A stretch of DNA of 64,000 nt from Rothia sp. ZJ932 (GTDB lineage: Bacteria; Actinomycetota; Actinomycetes; Actinomycetales; Micrococcaceae). Positions within the stretch are counted from its first letter, which is position 1; every line of letters begins with the position of its first letter. The notes beneath the pieces were generated by a model. The model did not search any database. It saw only the letters and a program-made list of their open reading frames with translations, and was not told the origin of the DNA. This document shows, piece by piece, positions 55,959 through 64,000 of this stretch. The stretch is taken from NCBI RefSeq assembly GCF_016924835.1, contig NZ_CP070480.1, positions 1,798,001-1,862,000 on the forward strand, in the 5' to 3' direction. Made by a program: the position numbers and the translations under genes.

Positions 55959-57686
55959 ATGTCAAAAACCCAGTCCCGCCGTGAAGCCCTAGAGCAGCGC
56001 CGCAAAAAAGATATCCGTAAGTGGGTTGCCGCAGGTGGAGCTGCTGTGGTGTTACTTGGCGGTGGTGCCCTTGCTTTTAATTTGCTGGACGATAGTTCTA
56101 GAAATTCTGCCCTCAAGGCGGCTACCGAGATTCCGGCAGAGTGCAGCACCACCCAGCGCATTAATGTAGCAGCGTCAGAGAAACTTGCAGCGATTATTGA
56201 GATGATTCCGGTAAGCGCCGAGGATTGTATCTCCCTTGAAGTTGATAGCAGCGCCTCCCCCACAGAAGTCGCGTCCAATATTATCGGCGGCGCTAACGTA
56301 CCCCACATCTGGATTCCAGACTCATCGGTGCGTGCAATGCTAGAGCTACAGGGTAAGGCGGGGGTCACCACCATTACCGATTCGCTCGCTAGCACCCCAG
56401 CGGTTCTTATTTCTGACGAGAACGTTAATTACAGTACCTGGTCTGACGCTGTGAAGGATGCTGATAATGTTTCGATGAGCGACCCCAAGGTGGACGGTGG
56501 CGCTTTTGCTTCTCTGATTTCTGTGGCGTCTGAGGTGGACGACCAGAAAGCTTCGACAGAAGATCTTAAAGCCGGTTCGGGCTTGCGTGCGCAGACCATT
56601 GGTGTCGAAGCTCCGGTGAAGAGCGCTTCAGATCTACTCAGCGATGTCGATGCGGGCACCATTCCAGCTGCGGTTGTCACTGAAGCTGACTATGCCCAGT
56701 ACGCCCTCGATGCTAAAAATCCCTCGATTTTGGTGTCGATTCCTTCTTCAGGCACCACTGTTTTGGATTACCCGCTGATGGTGCCCGATGTGAACGCTAG
56801 CAACTCAACGGTGACTACCGCCGCCCAGAAGATCGCCGATTTTGTTGCTTCCGAAGAGGGCAAGGATGCGTTGGCTGAGGCGGGTCTGCGTACTTCCTCC
56901 GGTGACATTTTGAGTGAAGAAACGTCGGTGGGTGAACCTACCCAGCTAGAAGTCGCTGACAAGGAGACCCTAACGAATCTGTGGACTGCCTACTCTTTGC
57001 AGTCAGCACCCTTGAACGGTTTGATTGTTATTGATTCCTCGGGTTCTATGGAAGAGCCTGTTGCTGGCACTGATAAGAACCGTATGCAGGTAACCACGGA
57101 GGCTGCTCTTGCCGGTTCGCAACTATTCCCGGCACGCGATTCATTGGGTGTTTGGGCTTTTGCGCGTGAAATCGGTGAGGACGCGCAGGGTGCCCCGACT
57201 GATTACAAGCAGCTCGCTCCGATTCGCGGTATTGAAGAGGAGGTTGAGGGTCGTACCCACCGCGAGGTCATTCAGCAGGTTGTCTCTGAGATGAGTTTCT
57301 ACCCGAAGGCTCAGACCGGTCTGTACGATTCTTTGTTGGCTTCTTTCCGGGAGATGAAGGCTAATTACAAGCCCGGTGCCGCTAACGTGGTGGTGTTCAT
57401 GACGGACGGCGCGAACTTCGATGAGGGTTCTATTAGCCGTGAAGATATGATTGCCGCTATTCAGGCGGAGCAAGATCCGAATAATCCGGTCTTGTTTGTG
57501 CTGATTGGTATTTCTGAGGACGCTGATCTGGAGGATCTCAAGACCATCGCACCGCAGATTGGTGGTCAGGTATTTGAGGCTGATAACGCTTCAGATATTC
57601 AGCGTGTGTTCCAGCAGGCGTTCTCTGCTGACGCGCCCGCAGCAACTGAGGAACAGCAGCAGGAGGCTGCGGCAGCTACCGAATAG
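55959..57686 (+). CDS. Membrane-anchored fusion of a substrate-binding-like domain and a VWA domain
   Basis: A 575-residue protein. A basic cytoplasmic N-terminus (RREALEQRRKKDIRKW) and one transmembrane helix (about 22-42) leave the rest outside the cell. Residues about 60-330 resemble a type 2 periplasmic-binding fold (VPHIWIPDSSVRAML, IADFVASEEGKDALAEAGLR). Residues about 360-550 are a von Willebrand A domain with the metal site DSSGS in GLIVIDSSGSMEEP and MTDGANFDEG. The C-terminus is Ala/Glu/Gln-rich. This fusion recurs in actinobacteria; its ligand is unknown. The start is ATG 55959 (AGAAAGAG upstream). Confidence 0.85.
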   Translation: MSKTQSRREALEQRRKKDIRKWVAAGGAAVVLLGGGALAFNLLDDSSRNSALKAATEIPAECSTTQRINVAASEKLAAIIEMIPVSAEDCISLEVDSSASPTEVASNIIGGANVPHIWIPDSSVRAMLELQGKAGVTTITDSLASTPAVLISDENVNYSTWSDAVKDADNVSMSDPKVDGGAFASLISVASEVDDQKASTEDLKAGSGLRAQTIGVEAPVKSASDLLSDVDAGTIPAAVVTEADYAQYALDAKNPSILVSIPSSGTTVLDYPLMVPDVNASNSTVTTAAQKIADFVASEEGKDALAEAGLRTSSGDILSEETSVGEPTQLEVADKETLTNLWTAYSLQSAPLNGLIVIDSSGSMEEPVAGTDKNRMQVTTEAALAGSQLFPARDSLGVWAFAREIGEDAQGAPTDYKQLAPIRGIEEEVEGRTHREVIQQVVSEMSFYPKAQTGLYDSLLASFREMKANYKPGAANVVVFMTDGANFDEGSISREDMIAAIQAEQDPNNPVLFVLIGISEDADLEDLKTIAPQIGGQVFEADNASDIQRVFQQAFSADAPAATEEQQQEAAAATE

Positions 57687-57709
57687 ATGTGTACTGCTAA
57701 GAATATTGG

Positions 57710-57745
57710 AACTGCCCCGGCTCTTTGGTGAGAGCCGGGGCAGTT
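57710..57745. terminator. Bidirectional terminator between VWA gene and purH
   Basis: A 15-bp perfect stem (AACTGCCCCGGCTCT with its inverse, six-base loop TTGGTG) followed by TT on the plus strand lies between the two convergent genes. Confidence 0.85.
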
Positions 57746-57834
57746 TTGTGGTGTTGGCGAGGTGGAGATTTTCCGAACTCGTAAAGAAAGAAAAATCTTC
57801 GCCTAGATCCACGCGTTAGCGCGGAAGGTTATTT

Positions 57835-59439
57835 TTAGTGGAAGAAATGACGGCTTCCAGTGAAGTACATGGTCACTCCTGCTGCTTTAGCTGCTTCGAT
57901 GACTTCTTCGTCGCGAATAGAGCCGCCGGGTTGCACGACGGCGCGGATACCTGCGTCCAGGAGTACCTGGAGACCATCTGCGAAGGGGAAGAAGGCGTCG
58001 GATGCTGCGACGGAGCCGCGGGCGCGTTCTGCGCCGTCTGCTAGGGTGTTGGCTCGTTCGACGGAGAGTTTGCAGGAATCGACGCGGTTGACTTGACCCA
58101 TGCCGATGCCGACTGCTGCGCCGTCTTCTGCGAGCAGGATGGCGTTGGATTTCGCTGAGCGCAAGGCGCGCCAGGCGAAGGAGAGGTCGGCGAGGGTTTT
58201 GTCGTCTGCAGCCTCGCCTGCTACGAGTTGCCAGTTTTCAGGGTTGTCGCCTTCGGCGTGGAGGCGGTCGGCGTCCTGGATGAGTGCGCCGCCTGAGATG
58301 GGGCGGTGTTCGAGGGTGTCGCGGGCGAAGCCTTCGGGTAGCTGTAGGATGCGCAGGTTCTTCTTGGATTGCAAAATTTCAAGTGCTTCTGCGGTGTAGC
58401 CGGGGGCGATGATGACCTCGGTGAAGATGCCCTTGACGGTTTCTGCCATGGGGGCGGTGACTTCGCGGTTGGCAGCGATGACGCCACCGTAGGCTGAGAG
58501 GGGGTCGCAGGCGTGGGCTTTGGCGTGGGCGTCCGCAATAACGTCTACTGCATCTGCTGATCCGACGGCGATGCCGCAGGGGTTGTTGTGCTTGATGATG
58601 GCAACAGCGGGCTCGTCAAAGTCGTAGGCAGCGCGCAGGGCGGCATCACCGTCAACGTAGTTGTTGTAGCTCATTGCCTTGCCGCCGAGCAGGGTCGCCT
58701 GGGCGATGCCGGGGGCTGCTGCGGCATCGGTGTAGAGGGCACCTGCCTGGTGGGGGTTTTCACCGTAGCGCAGTGATTCAGCCAGCTCGTAGGAGTGACC
58801 AGCGAAGGGTGCCCAGGTGTGTTCGTCATCGGTTTCGAACTGGGTGGCAGTCCAGGTAGCAACCGCGGTGTCGTAGGCTGCGGTGTGGGCGAAAGCGGCG
58901 GATGCCAGGCGGCGGCGCTGCTTCAGATCAAAACCGCCGTTCTTGGCAGCTTCTACGACCTCGCCGTACTTGGCGGGATCTACGACGATTGCTACAGCGT
59001 CGTGGTTTTTAGCGGCTGCGCGTACCATGGAGGGACCACCGATGTCGATTTTTTCGATGATGGCGTCCTGGTCGGCACCCGATGCTACGGTGTCAACGAA
59101 GGGGTAAAGGTTTACAACGACCAGGTCGAAGGCTTCGATGTCCATCTCGGCGAGGGTGTCGATATGCTCCTGCTTGCGGCGGTCAGCCAGAATACCGGCG
59201 TGTACGCGCGGGTGCAGGGTTTTGACGCGACCTTCGAGGCATTCGGGAAAGCCGGTGATTTCTGAAACTTCAGTCACGGGGACGCCAGCACCTGCGATGG
59301 TGGAGGCAGTTGAGCCTGTTGAGACGATGGTGACGCCGGCTTCGTGCAGCCCCTGGGCTAGTTCTTCGAGACCGGTTTTGTCATAGACAGAGATAAGTGC
59401 GCGCTTTAGTGGTACGCGGTCTAGCTCAATGAGACTCAC
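57835..59439 (-). CDS. purH: Bifunctional AICAR transformylase/IMP cyclohydrolase
   Basis: A 534-residue enzyme for the last two steps of IMP synthesis. The N-terminal MGS-like cyclohydrolase domain contains [24 protein letters not shown] and [15 protein letters not shown]; the transformylase domain has [19 protein letters not shown] and [13 protein letters not shown]. It takes 10-formyl-THF. purN lies 127 bases upstream on the same strand, the common actinobacterial purN-purH order. Confidence 0.97.
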   Translation of the reverse strand: MSLIELDRVPLKRALISVYDKTGLEELAQGLHEAGVTIVSTGSTASTIAGAGVPVTEVSEITGFPECLEGRVKTLHPRVHAGILADRRKQEHIDTLAEMDIEAFDLVVVNLYPFVDTVASGADQDAIIEKIDIGGPSMVRAAAKNHDAVAIVVDPAKYGEVVEAAKNGGFDLKQRRRLASAAFAHTAAYDTAVATWTATQFETDDEHTWAPFAGHSYELAESLRYGENPHQAGALYTDAAAAPGIAQATLLGGKAMSYNNYVDGDAALRAAYDFDEPAVAIIKHNNPCGIAVGSADAVDVIADAHAKAHACDPLSAYGGVIAANREVTAPMAETVKGIFTEVIIAPGYTAEALEILQSKKNLRILQLPEGFARDTLEHRPISGGALIQDADRLHAEGDNPENWQLVAGEAADDKTLADLSFAWRALRSAKSNAILLAEDGAAVGIGMGQVNRVDSCKLSVERANTLADGAERARGSVAASDAFFPFADGLQVLLDAGIRAVVQPGGSIRDEEVIEAAKAAGVTMYFTGSRHFFH

Positions 59440-59566
59440 TGATACTCCAATGCTTATGCCCCTTTTTTCTTTGGGTTGGTGGGGCAGGTGGATGGGTTGT
59501 CGTGAGCCGGTTTTAGCCCCGGCCCGTGGCTGACCGTAACGGTCAAACTGTGGGGCATTTCAGGGG

Positions 59567-60127
59567 CTAGGCGGTAGCGAGCGTATTGATGGTCTCTACC
59601 AGTAGCTTGCGCTCTTGAACTTTGATGCGTTCGTGCAGGGTTTCTTCGGTGTCATCGTTATGCACAGCAACGGCGGCTTGGGCGAGAATCGACCCGGTAT
59701 CAACACCAGAATCAACGAAGTGCACGGTGAGACCGGTAATTTTCACTCCGTGGGCTAGCGCATCACGCACGCCGTGTGCGCCAGGGAAGGAAGGTAGAAG
59801 CGCCGGGTGGGTGTTGATGATGCGCTGTTCAAAGTGCTGCACCAGTTGGGCATCTACGATGCGCATGAACCCTGCAAAGACGATGTAGTCGGGGGCGTAG
59901 GAGGCGATTTGCTCTTCGAGTGCGCGGTTCCATTGCTCACGGGTCTCGTACTGTGAAGGCTCCACGAGGAACGTTTCGATGCCGCTGTTAGCAGCGCGAT
60001 CAATGCCGGTACAGGGTTTATCTGCCCCCACCGCAACGATTTCAACGTTCAGTGTGCCTGCTTGTACTGCGTCCATCATGGACTGCAGGTTGGTGCCGGA
60101 GCCTGAAACCATAACAACTATGCGCAT
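59567..60127 (-). CDS. purN: Phosphoribosylglycinamide formyltransferase
   Basis: A 186-residue enzyme transferring formyl from 10-formyl-THF to GAR. Motifs: VSGSGTNLQSMMDA (phosphate loop), FAGFMRIVDAQLV, and the catalytic INTHPALLPSFPGAHGVRDA with Asn, His and the later VHFVDSGVDTGSI Asp. The ATG sits in CATATATGCG context with no strong ribosome site. Followed by purH. Confidence 0.95.
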   Translation of the reverse strand: MRIVVMVSGSGTNLQSMMDAVQAGTLNVEIVAVGADKPCTGIDRAANSGIETFLVEPSQYETREQWNRALEEQIASYAPDYIVFAGFMRIVDAQLVQHFEQRIINTHPALLPSFPGAHGVRDALAHGVKITGLTVHFVDSGVDTGSILAQAAVAVHNDDTEETLHERIKVQERKLLVETINTLATA

Positions 60128-60238
60128 ATATAGAAGAATACATGAGTGTTTTCACTCTGGCTGACTAACATTCTGGTGTGTGAGCGCCACAACGGGAGCC
60201 GGTTCTAGGCAACTAGGGCTTAGCGGTAAAGTAAGGGT

Positions 60239-60649
60239 ATGTCTTACCCAACACAGACTCCCCCGTTTGATGCCAAACGGCAGGCTGAAAAGGTCACTGT
60301 GTGGCGTCGAGCCACGATTTTGCTGACTTTGCTTGCCCTGATGATTTTGCTGAATGCTGCGCAGTGGGCGTGGGTGAGCAGTGTGCTGTTTGTGCTGGCT
60401 ATTGTGACTATTTCGATGGCAATTGCCCGTTTGGCGCCGCTCAAGCCCCCGGTGTTTAGCTACATACTGTACTCGTGCATGATTTTATTCTGCGTGCTTT
60501 TGGCTTTTTCTTCAGCGGTCACCGCTCTCTTTTCGGGTGTTAGCGGCGAATATGCCCAGTGTACGCAGCAGGCAACCACTATTGCCCGCGCTCAGCAGTG
60601 CTCCACCGATATGGAAAACAGTCTGATGGACGCCCTGACCGGCAAATAG
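60239..60649 (+). CDS. Small polytopic membrane protein
   Basis: A 136-residue protein with three to four hydrophobic helices (about 24-40, 44-62 and 72-96) and a short, Cys-containing hydrophilic C-terminus (EYAQCTQQATT...AQQCSTDMENS), which faces outside if the N-terminus is inside. The two Cys could form a disulfide; that is a guess. No family recognised with confidence; it sits between purN and the DUF6350 gene. Its stop codon directly abuts the stop codon of the convergent gene, with no space for a terminator. Confidence 0.7.
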   Translation: MSYPTQTPPFDAKRQAEKVTVWRRATILLTLLALMILLNAAQWAWVSSVLFVLAIVTISMAIARLAPLKPPVFSYILYSCMILFCVLLAFSSAVTALFSGVSGEYAQCTQQATTIARAQQCSTDMENSLMDALTGK

Positions 60650-62407
60650 TTACTCTGCCGATTGACGGTATTTTTTAGCTTTAGGACGCCTGATAATCGG
60701 ACGTTTTTTCTCGGCGGGTTCTGTTTCAGTTACCGGTTTTTGCGCTGCATTATCTTTTTGATCAGCGGCTGTTACTGATTCTGCGGGGCTCTCTACGACA
60801 GTCTCTACTGCTGCTACCTGCTGTTGGTCAGGATCCTCAGCATTATCTGCCGTCTTTTCTGAGCTCTCGTGTTCTTCTGCTCGTACAGAACCGGGCAGTT
60901 CCTCATCGGCAAATAAACGCGCGAACGGGTTATCCACCTTGTCAGGTGTATCTTGGGTGCCCGCTTCAACGACTTCGCCCTCAATCACGGGAGTTTCAAG
61001 AGAGTTGGCTGTGGAGCGGCGGGATCCCTTCTTCCAGAAAGCACCGCTGCGCTGGTGATCGGAGCTTTTGCGGTTTGTGGCGGTACTCGCGAAGCGGTCT
61101 AGTTCAGAGGAGTTATCAAGTTCCGCAAAGGGCGCAACGATAGATCCCAGAAAAACACCGATTGCCATCAGGACGGCGGTATGTGCCGCAAAAAGCAGGG
61201 GGTCAGCACCGATATCGGTCAAGCGCCCCAAGCCCAAGGAGCCGTGTGCTAAAGCGCCAGTGATGAACGCCAGCACCCCGCTGAGTGCGCCCACGAGGAT
61301 TGCTAGAAACAGGTGAGACAGTGGCCAAGAAAGCCAGCGGTAAGACAGTTTGAGAGAAAGCCACTCATCGAAGTGGTTTTCACCCTCCCTAAAGAACCAC
61401 CAACCGGCGGCAAGACCCGCGATCACGGGCACCGACAGGACAAAAAGGCTCCACGGTTCAACCGGTTGCGGAAGGGCTGAAAGCAACGGCAAAGCCGGCA
61501 TCAAACCCACATCGGTTGTTTGTAAATTGATCGTGGTTCCCTCACCGAGAGCAAACCCAGCGCCGGTTGACCATGACATCGCGTACACCACGAAGTTAGG
61601 CACAAAGCCCATCTGCAATAGGGTTATAGCGGTATCGCCCACCACCCCGGCGTGCAAGCTCTGGTAGGTGGCGATGACATCGTTCCAGTTGTAGATAAGC
61701 GCAACAGCAGCTAGTACCGCACCACCCACCACGAAGGCTAGGAACCCCACGACTACAGAACGCACCAATGCCCACACGTAAGATCCAGTCCACCGCGAAT
61801 ACTGGCTAAAACGCCGCACCCAGGTAGCAGCGTTTACACCGATCATGCGTGCCAAAGACCGTGACTCGTAGTAGCCACCTGCCACCGCACCGCATAGACC
61901 CACGGCAACAGTCATCAGCACTGATGTACTAAGAGGTGTGCTGATAAACGGGGTTGCACCCAAGAAACTTGCGGCAGCGGCAACCGCTGCGTAAAAAAAC
62001 AAGCCAGAAACAATCGGCACCCAAAACTGCCCCTCGTAGGACGCCTGCGCCAACCGGCGTCCTGACCTGAAAGTCAGCGCCAGCGGAAGAAGCGTCAGAC
62101 CCAGCGGAGCTAAACTCACCGTGCCTGCGATGGCCGCAAAAACCCCGTTCACCGGAATGTTCAGGTTTAAAGGGGCACCGTGCATCAGCAACCAAATATT
62201 TGATGCCACCTGCCCCGCGGTCACCAGACTTGAGCCATGAGCCAGATCGTTGGTGAGGGCAACTGCACCCACCAACAAAAACACAGCACACAAAGAACTG
62301 AAAGCAGCAACAAAAAACTCCACTATCCCTTGAAGCCACAAAGGCATAGGAATCGTGCGAGCTGGCGCGGTCTGGGGTGAGGAGGCAGGGGTTTTCATCC
62401 CTAACAT
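60650..62407 (-). CDS. DUF6350 family polytopic membrane protein (PerM-like)
   Basis: About 585 residues. Nine to ten hydrophobic helices occupy the first 440 residues (starting IVEFFVAAFSSLCAVFLL), followed by about 140 residues of acidic, Glu/Asp/Ala/Ser-rich cytoplasmic tail that ends in a basic KKRPIIRRPKAKKYRQ patch. The family is typically found next to purN-purH in actinobacteria, as here; the mycobacterial member PerM stabilises the division protein FtsB under stress. The start is unsure: ATG 62407 is chosen (GGGGGAG upstream), with ATG 62398 as an alternative; the frame reaches 62485. Confidence 0.82.
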   Translation of the reverse strand: MLGMKTPASSPQTAPARTIPMPLWLQGIVEFFVAAFSSLCAVFLLVGAVALTNDLAHGSSLVTAGQVASNIWLLMHGAPLNLNIPVNGVFAAIAGTVSLAPLGLTLLPLALTFRSGRRLAQASYEGQFWVPIVSGLFFYAAVAAAASFLGATPFISTPLSTSVLMTVAVGLCGAVAGGYYESRSLARMIGVNAATWVRRFSQYSRWTGSYVWALVRSVVVGFLAFVVGGAVLAAVALIYNWNDVIATYQSLHAGVVGDTAITLLQMGFVPNFVVYAMSWSTGAGFALGEGTTINLQTTDVGLMPALPLLSALPQPVEPWSLFVLSVPVIAGLAAGWWFFREGENHFDEWLSLKLSYRWLSWPLSHLFLAILVGALSGVLAFITGALAHGSLGLGRLTDIGADPLLFAAHTAVLMAIGVFLGSIVAPFAELDNSSELDRFASTATNRKSSDHQRSGAFWKKGSRRSTANSLETPVIEGEVVEAGTQDTPDKVDNPFARLFADEELPGSVRAEEHESSEKTADNAEDPDQQQVAAVETVVESPAESVTAADQKDNAAQKPVTETEPAEKKRPIIRRPKAKKYRQSAE

Positions 62408-62524
62408 CTTGTCATGAACTCCCCCACCGTGTGAGCTTCGAGCCACTATTTGAGGCGAAATACCCCCGTTTTTGTGCAAGTTCACACCGAACAGTTACTG
62501 TGTGGCAGATAGAGTTGAACCACT

Positions 62525-63301
62525 ATGACACTTTCTTCTGAACCTTTTGTACTGATTACCGGAGCCTCTGCTGGCATTGGCCGTGAGTTTGCCCGGCAAT
62601 ATGCCCAGCGTGGCTACCATCTGGTGATTCACGGTCGCAACCGTTCTGCGCTGGAGTCTTTAGCTCAACAGCTGACCCACCGCTACGGGGTGGAGGTTGA
62701 AATTCTTACCGCTGATCTAGCGGTGCCCCACGAGGTTGAACAGGTAACGGAACGCTTGAGTGACGCCGCCAAACCTGTAGAAATTCTTATTAACAATGCA
62801 GGGTTCGGCTTGGGTAAGGCTTTTGAGAACGCGAGTGTACACGAGCATGCGCAGCAGGTTGAGGTACTGGCGAAAGTTCCCTTGCAGCTCATGCACGTTG
62901 CTTGCCAGCAGATGCTCACCCGCGGTCGGGGCAGGGTTATTAATGTGGCATCGGTGGCGGCGTTCATGCCCAACGGCACCTACTCTGCGGTGAAGCGTTT
63001 TTTGGTGACGCTCAGCGAGTCAGCGCACCTGCAGTATGCACCCCGTGGCATTTCTGTCACCGCAGTGTGCCCCGGTCTCACCCGCACCGGGTTCCACGGA
63101 GCTATGGGGGTTGATGAACCCATGTTACCGGGCATTTTCTGGCTCACCCCCGAACAGATCGTACGCGAGGCTATCGACGCTAATCTGAAGGGTAAAGCAG
63201 TATGTGTTCCGTCACTGCCCTACAAGGTGTTGGTAGCGGTGCAAAAGATAATGCCCGCAGCTCTTGCCACCGAGCTGGTAGCGAGAACTCGCAATTACTA
63301 A
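62525..63301 (+). CDS. Short-chain dehydrogenase/reductase (SDR)
   Basis: A 258-residue NAD(P)-dependent oxidoreductase of the classical SDR type. TGASAGIGREFARQ binds the cofactor, INNAGFGLG is the NNAG motif, and the catalytic Ser-Tyr-Lys set lies in NVASVAAF and YSAVKRF. An Arg in the HGRNRSALE loop after the second strand favours NADP(H). The substrate is unknown. It is divergent from the DUF6350 gene and convergent with the toxin gene. Confidence 0.9.
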   Translation: MTLSSEPFVLITGASAGIGREFARQYAQRGYHLVIHGRNRSALESLAQQLTHRYGVEVEILTADLAVPHEVEQVTERLSDAAKPVEILINNAGFGLGKAFENASVHEHAQQVEVLAKVPLQLMHVACQQMLTRGRGRVINVASVAAFMPNGTYSAVKRFLVTLSESAHLQYAPRGISVTAVCPGLTRTGFHGAMGVDEPMLPGIFWLTPEQIVREAIDANLKGKAVCVPSLPYKVLVAVQKIMPAALATELVARTRNY

Positions 63302-63322
63302 TGCACGGAAGGCTCTGTAGCT

Positions 63323-63757
63323 TTAGACCTCGAGGAAAGGGTTGCGGGCCTCCACACCCCACTGACGGTAAACCTCAGCTTTAGAACTTGCAATCTCTAG
63401 ATGGTGGACGGTGGCAGTCGCCGCCATCAGCCCCTCTAGAGCAGCAGTGGGTAGAGGCGTTGCCGTTGCAGAACCTACAGCGTGCAACTTCACTTCAGCG
63501 TGACGTCCTGCCCATTCCAAAGCAACCGCAGCGTCAATATCAAGAACGTGTTTGCCGAACCTATCTACCAGTTCAGCGATCCACCGCTCGGTCTCGGAAT
63601 ACGGGTAAAGTCCCTTCAACTCGCCCAAGCTCAACACCGAAATGTAAAGCACCTTATACGAGTTGCGCCGTAAGAAAGCTACAACCTGCGGGTTGGGTTC
63701 TGCCTTGCGAATCTCGGCAAGAACATCAGAATCAAGCAGTAAACCGGCTGCGCTCAT
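63323..63757 (-). CDS. VapC-like PIN domain toxin, active site partly altered
   Basis: A 144-residue PIN-domain protein. The first acidic residue is Asp9 in GLLLDSDVLAEIRK, the second Glu46 in LSLGELKGL. The third position, normally Asp in DALIAATA-type helices, is Glu108 in ALEGLMAATATVHH, and the usual TRN..DF motif near the end is replaced by ASSKAEVY. Intact VapC toxins are magnesium-dependent RNases that cut tRNA or rRNA. The start codon overlaps the upstream gene by four bases (ATGA), the classical toxin-antitoxin arrangement. Activity is uncertain given these changes. Confidence 0.82.
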   Translation of the reverse strand: MSAAGLLLDSDVLAEIRKAEPNPQVVAFLRRNSYKVLYISVLSLGELKGLYPYSETERWIAELVDRFGKHVLDIDAAVALEWAGRHAEVKLHAVGSATATPLPTAALEGLMAATATVHHLEIASSKAEVYRQWGVEARNPFLEV

Positions 63758-63966
63758 GCTGCTTTCAGTACACCGTAGTCAGTGGAGGGAATACCGGCAG
63801 GGTTAGGGGTGAGCAAGAAATTCAGGAACTCCCCACGAGCATTTGAGATGCGGGTGTAATCCTGAATGCTAATCGCAGAGTAACCCCCACGTGCAGGAAC
63901 AGAAGCAGATACCAAATCCCGTGCAAAAGATTCGGTAGGGCGGATTGTTGTTGTAGGCATTGCCAT
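63754..63966 (-). CDS. Putative antitoxin partner of the VapC-like toxin
   Basis: A 70-residue protein (MAMPTTTIRPTESFARDLVS, later GGYSAISIQDYTRIS and GEFLNFLLTPNPAGIPSTDY). It precedes and overlaps the PIN-domain gene, so by position it is the antitoxin. I cannot match it to Phd/YefM, AbrB, RHH or other known antitoxin folds by eye. ATG 63966 or the second ATG at 63960 could be the start; GGAATG about 25 bases upstream is not a good ribosome site. Confidence 0.65.
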   Translation of the reverse strand: MAMPTTTIRPTESFARDLVSASVPARGGYSAISIQDYTRISNARGEFLNFLLTPNPAGIPSTDYGVLKAA

Positions 63967-64000
63967 GTTGCGCAGAAGATACCGCGCATTCCTTTCGAAA

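Noticed and set aside
58795-59265. Plus-strand frame opposite purH
   Set aside because: Gly/Val/Asp-rich shadow of the purH coding strand.

Overview
The window is a chromosomal segment of a high-G+C Gram-positive bacterium (Actinomycetota), most likely a member of the Micrococcaceae close to Rothia. The evidence is mycothiol-linked Mca, a WhiB2-type regulator, the families DUF3499, DUF4245, DUF4307, DUF501 and DUF6350, TIGR03089, frequent GTG starts, and only moderate G+C (low-to-mid fifties per cent by eye). The FemABX-type aminoacyltransferase fits lysine-type peptidoglycan with an interpeptide bridge, as in Micrococcaceae. The genus is inferred; no 16S gene is present. Almost everything is ordinary core genome. 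I see no prophage, CRISPR array or intact insertion sequence.

Layout. 0-10.6 kb: envelope and early purine genes. These are the end of a protein O-mannosyltransferase, a TIGR01906 membrane protein, an L,D-transpeptidase lipoprotein, DUF3499 with whiB2, then TIGR03089-purK-purE-LCP-femX. 10.6-15.5 kb: glpX, DUF4245, carbonic anhydrase and fumC, ending in a heavily deleted pyruvate oxidase (poxB) relic. 15.5-25.5 kb: NUDIX, prepilin peptidase, short-chain cis-prenyltransferase, hemolysin III, small membrane protein-mca, DUF4307, greA, ilvA, AI-2E family, Bax1 family and a Cof-type HAD. The prenyltransferase/hemolysin/mca/DUF4307/greA order recalls Rv1080c-Rv1086 of Mycobacterium tuberculosis. 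25.5-33.7 kb: a tRNA with a UAA anticodon, ndh, ppx-DUF501-ftsB-eno, mazG, add.

33.8-48.7 kb: a 739-residue lineage-specific protein, then nucleoside salvage (deoA, cdd), a complete BMP-type nucleoside ABC transporter with an M20 amidohydrolase, and sdhCDAB. add-deoA-cdd-sdh recalls Rv3313c-Rv3319, with the transporter block placed between cdd and sdh. 48.9-51.2 kb: manC behind a ten-codon leader ORF, then about 1.1 kb of decayed sequence containing a frameshifted ribbon-helix-helix-like ORF. 51.2-64 kb: 2'-5' RNA ligase family protein, trpS, small membrane protein, folD-glyA (one-carbon supply), a membrane-anchored binding-protein/VWA fusion, purH and purN (which use formyl-folate made through FolD/GlyA), the DUF6350 protein, an SDR, and a VapC-like PIN toxin with an unfamiliar antitoxin-like partner.

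The parts most worth a second look are the poxB relic with its poly-C tract, the UAA tRNA with a short variable arm, the leader ORF coupled to manC, the decayed region near 50.6 kb, the 739-residue protein, the perfect palindrome upstream of greA, and the terminal PIN-domain pair. I found no clear-cut new multi-gene system.
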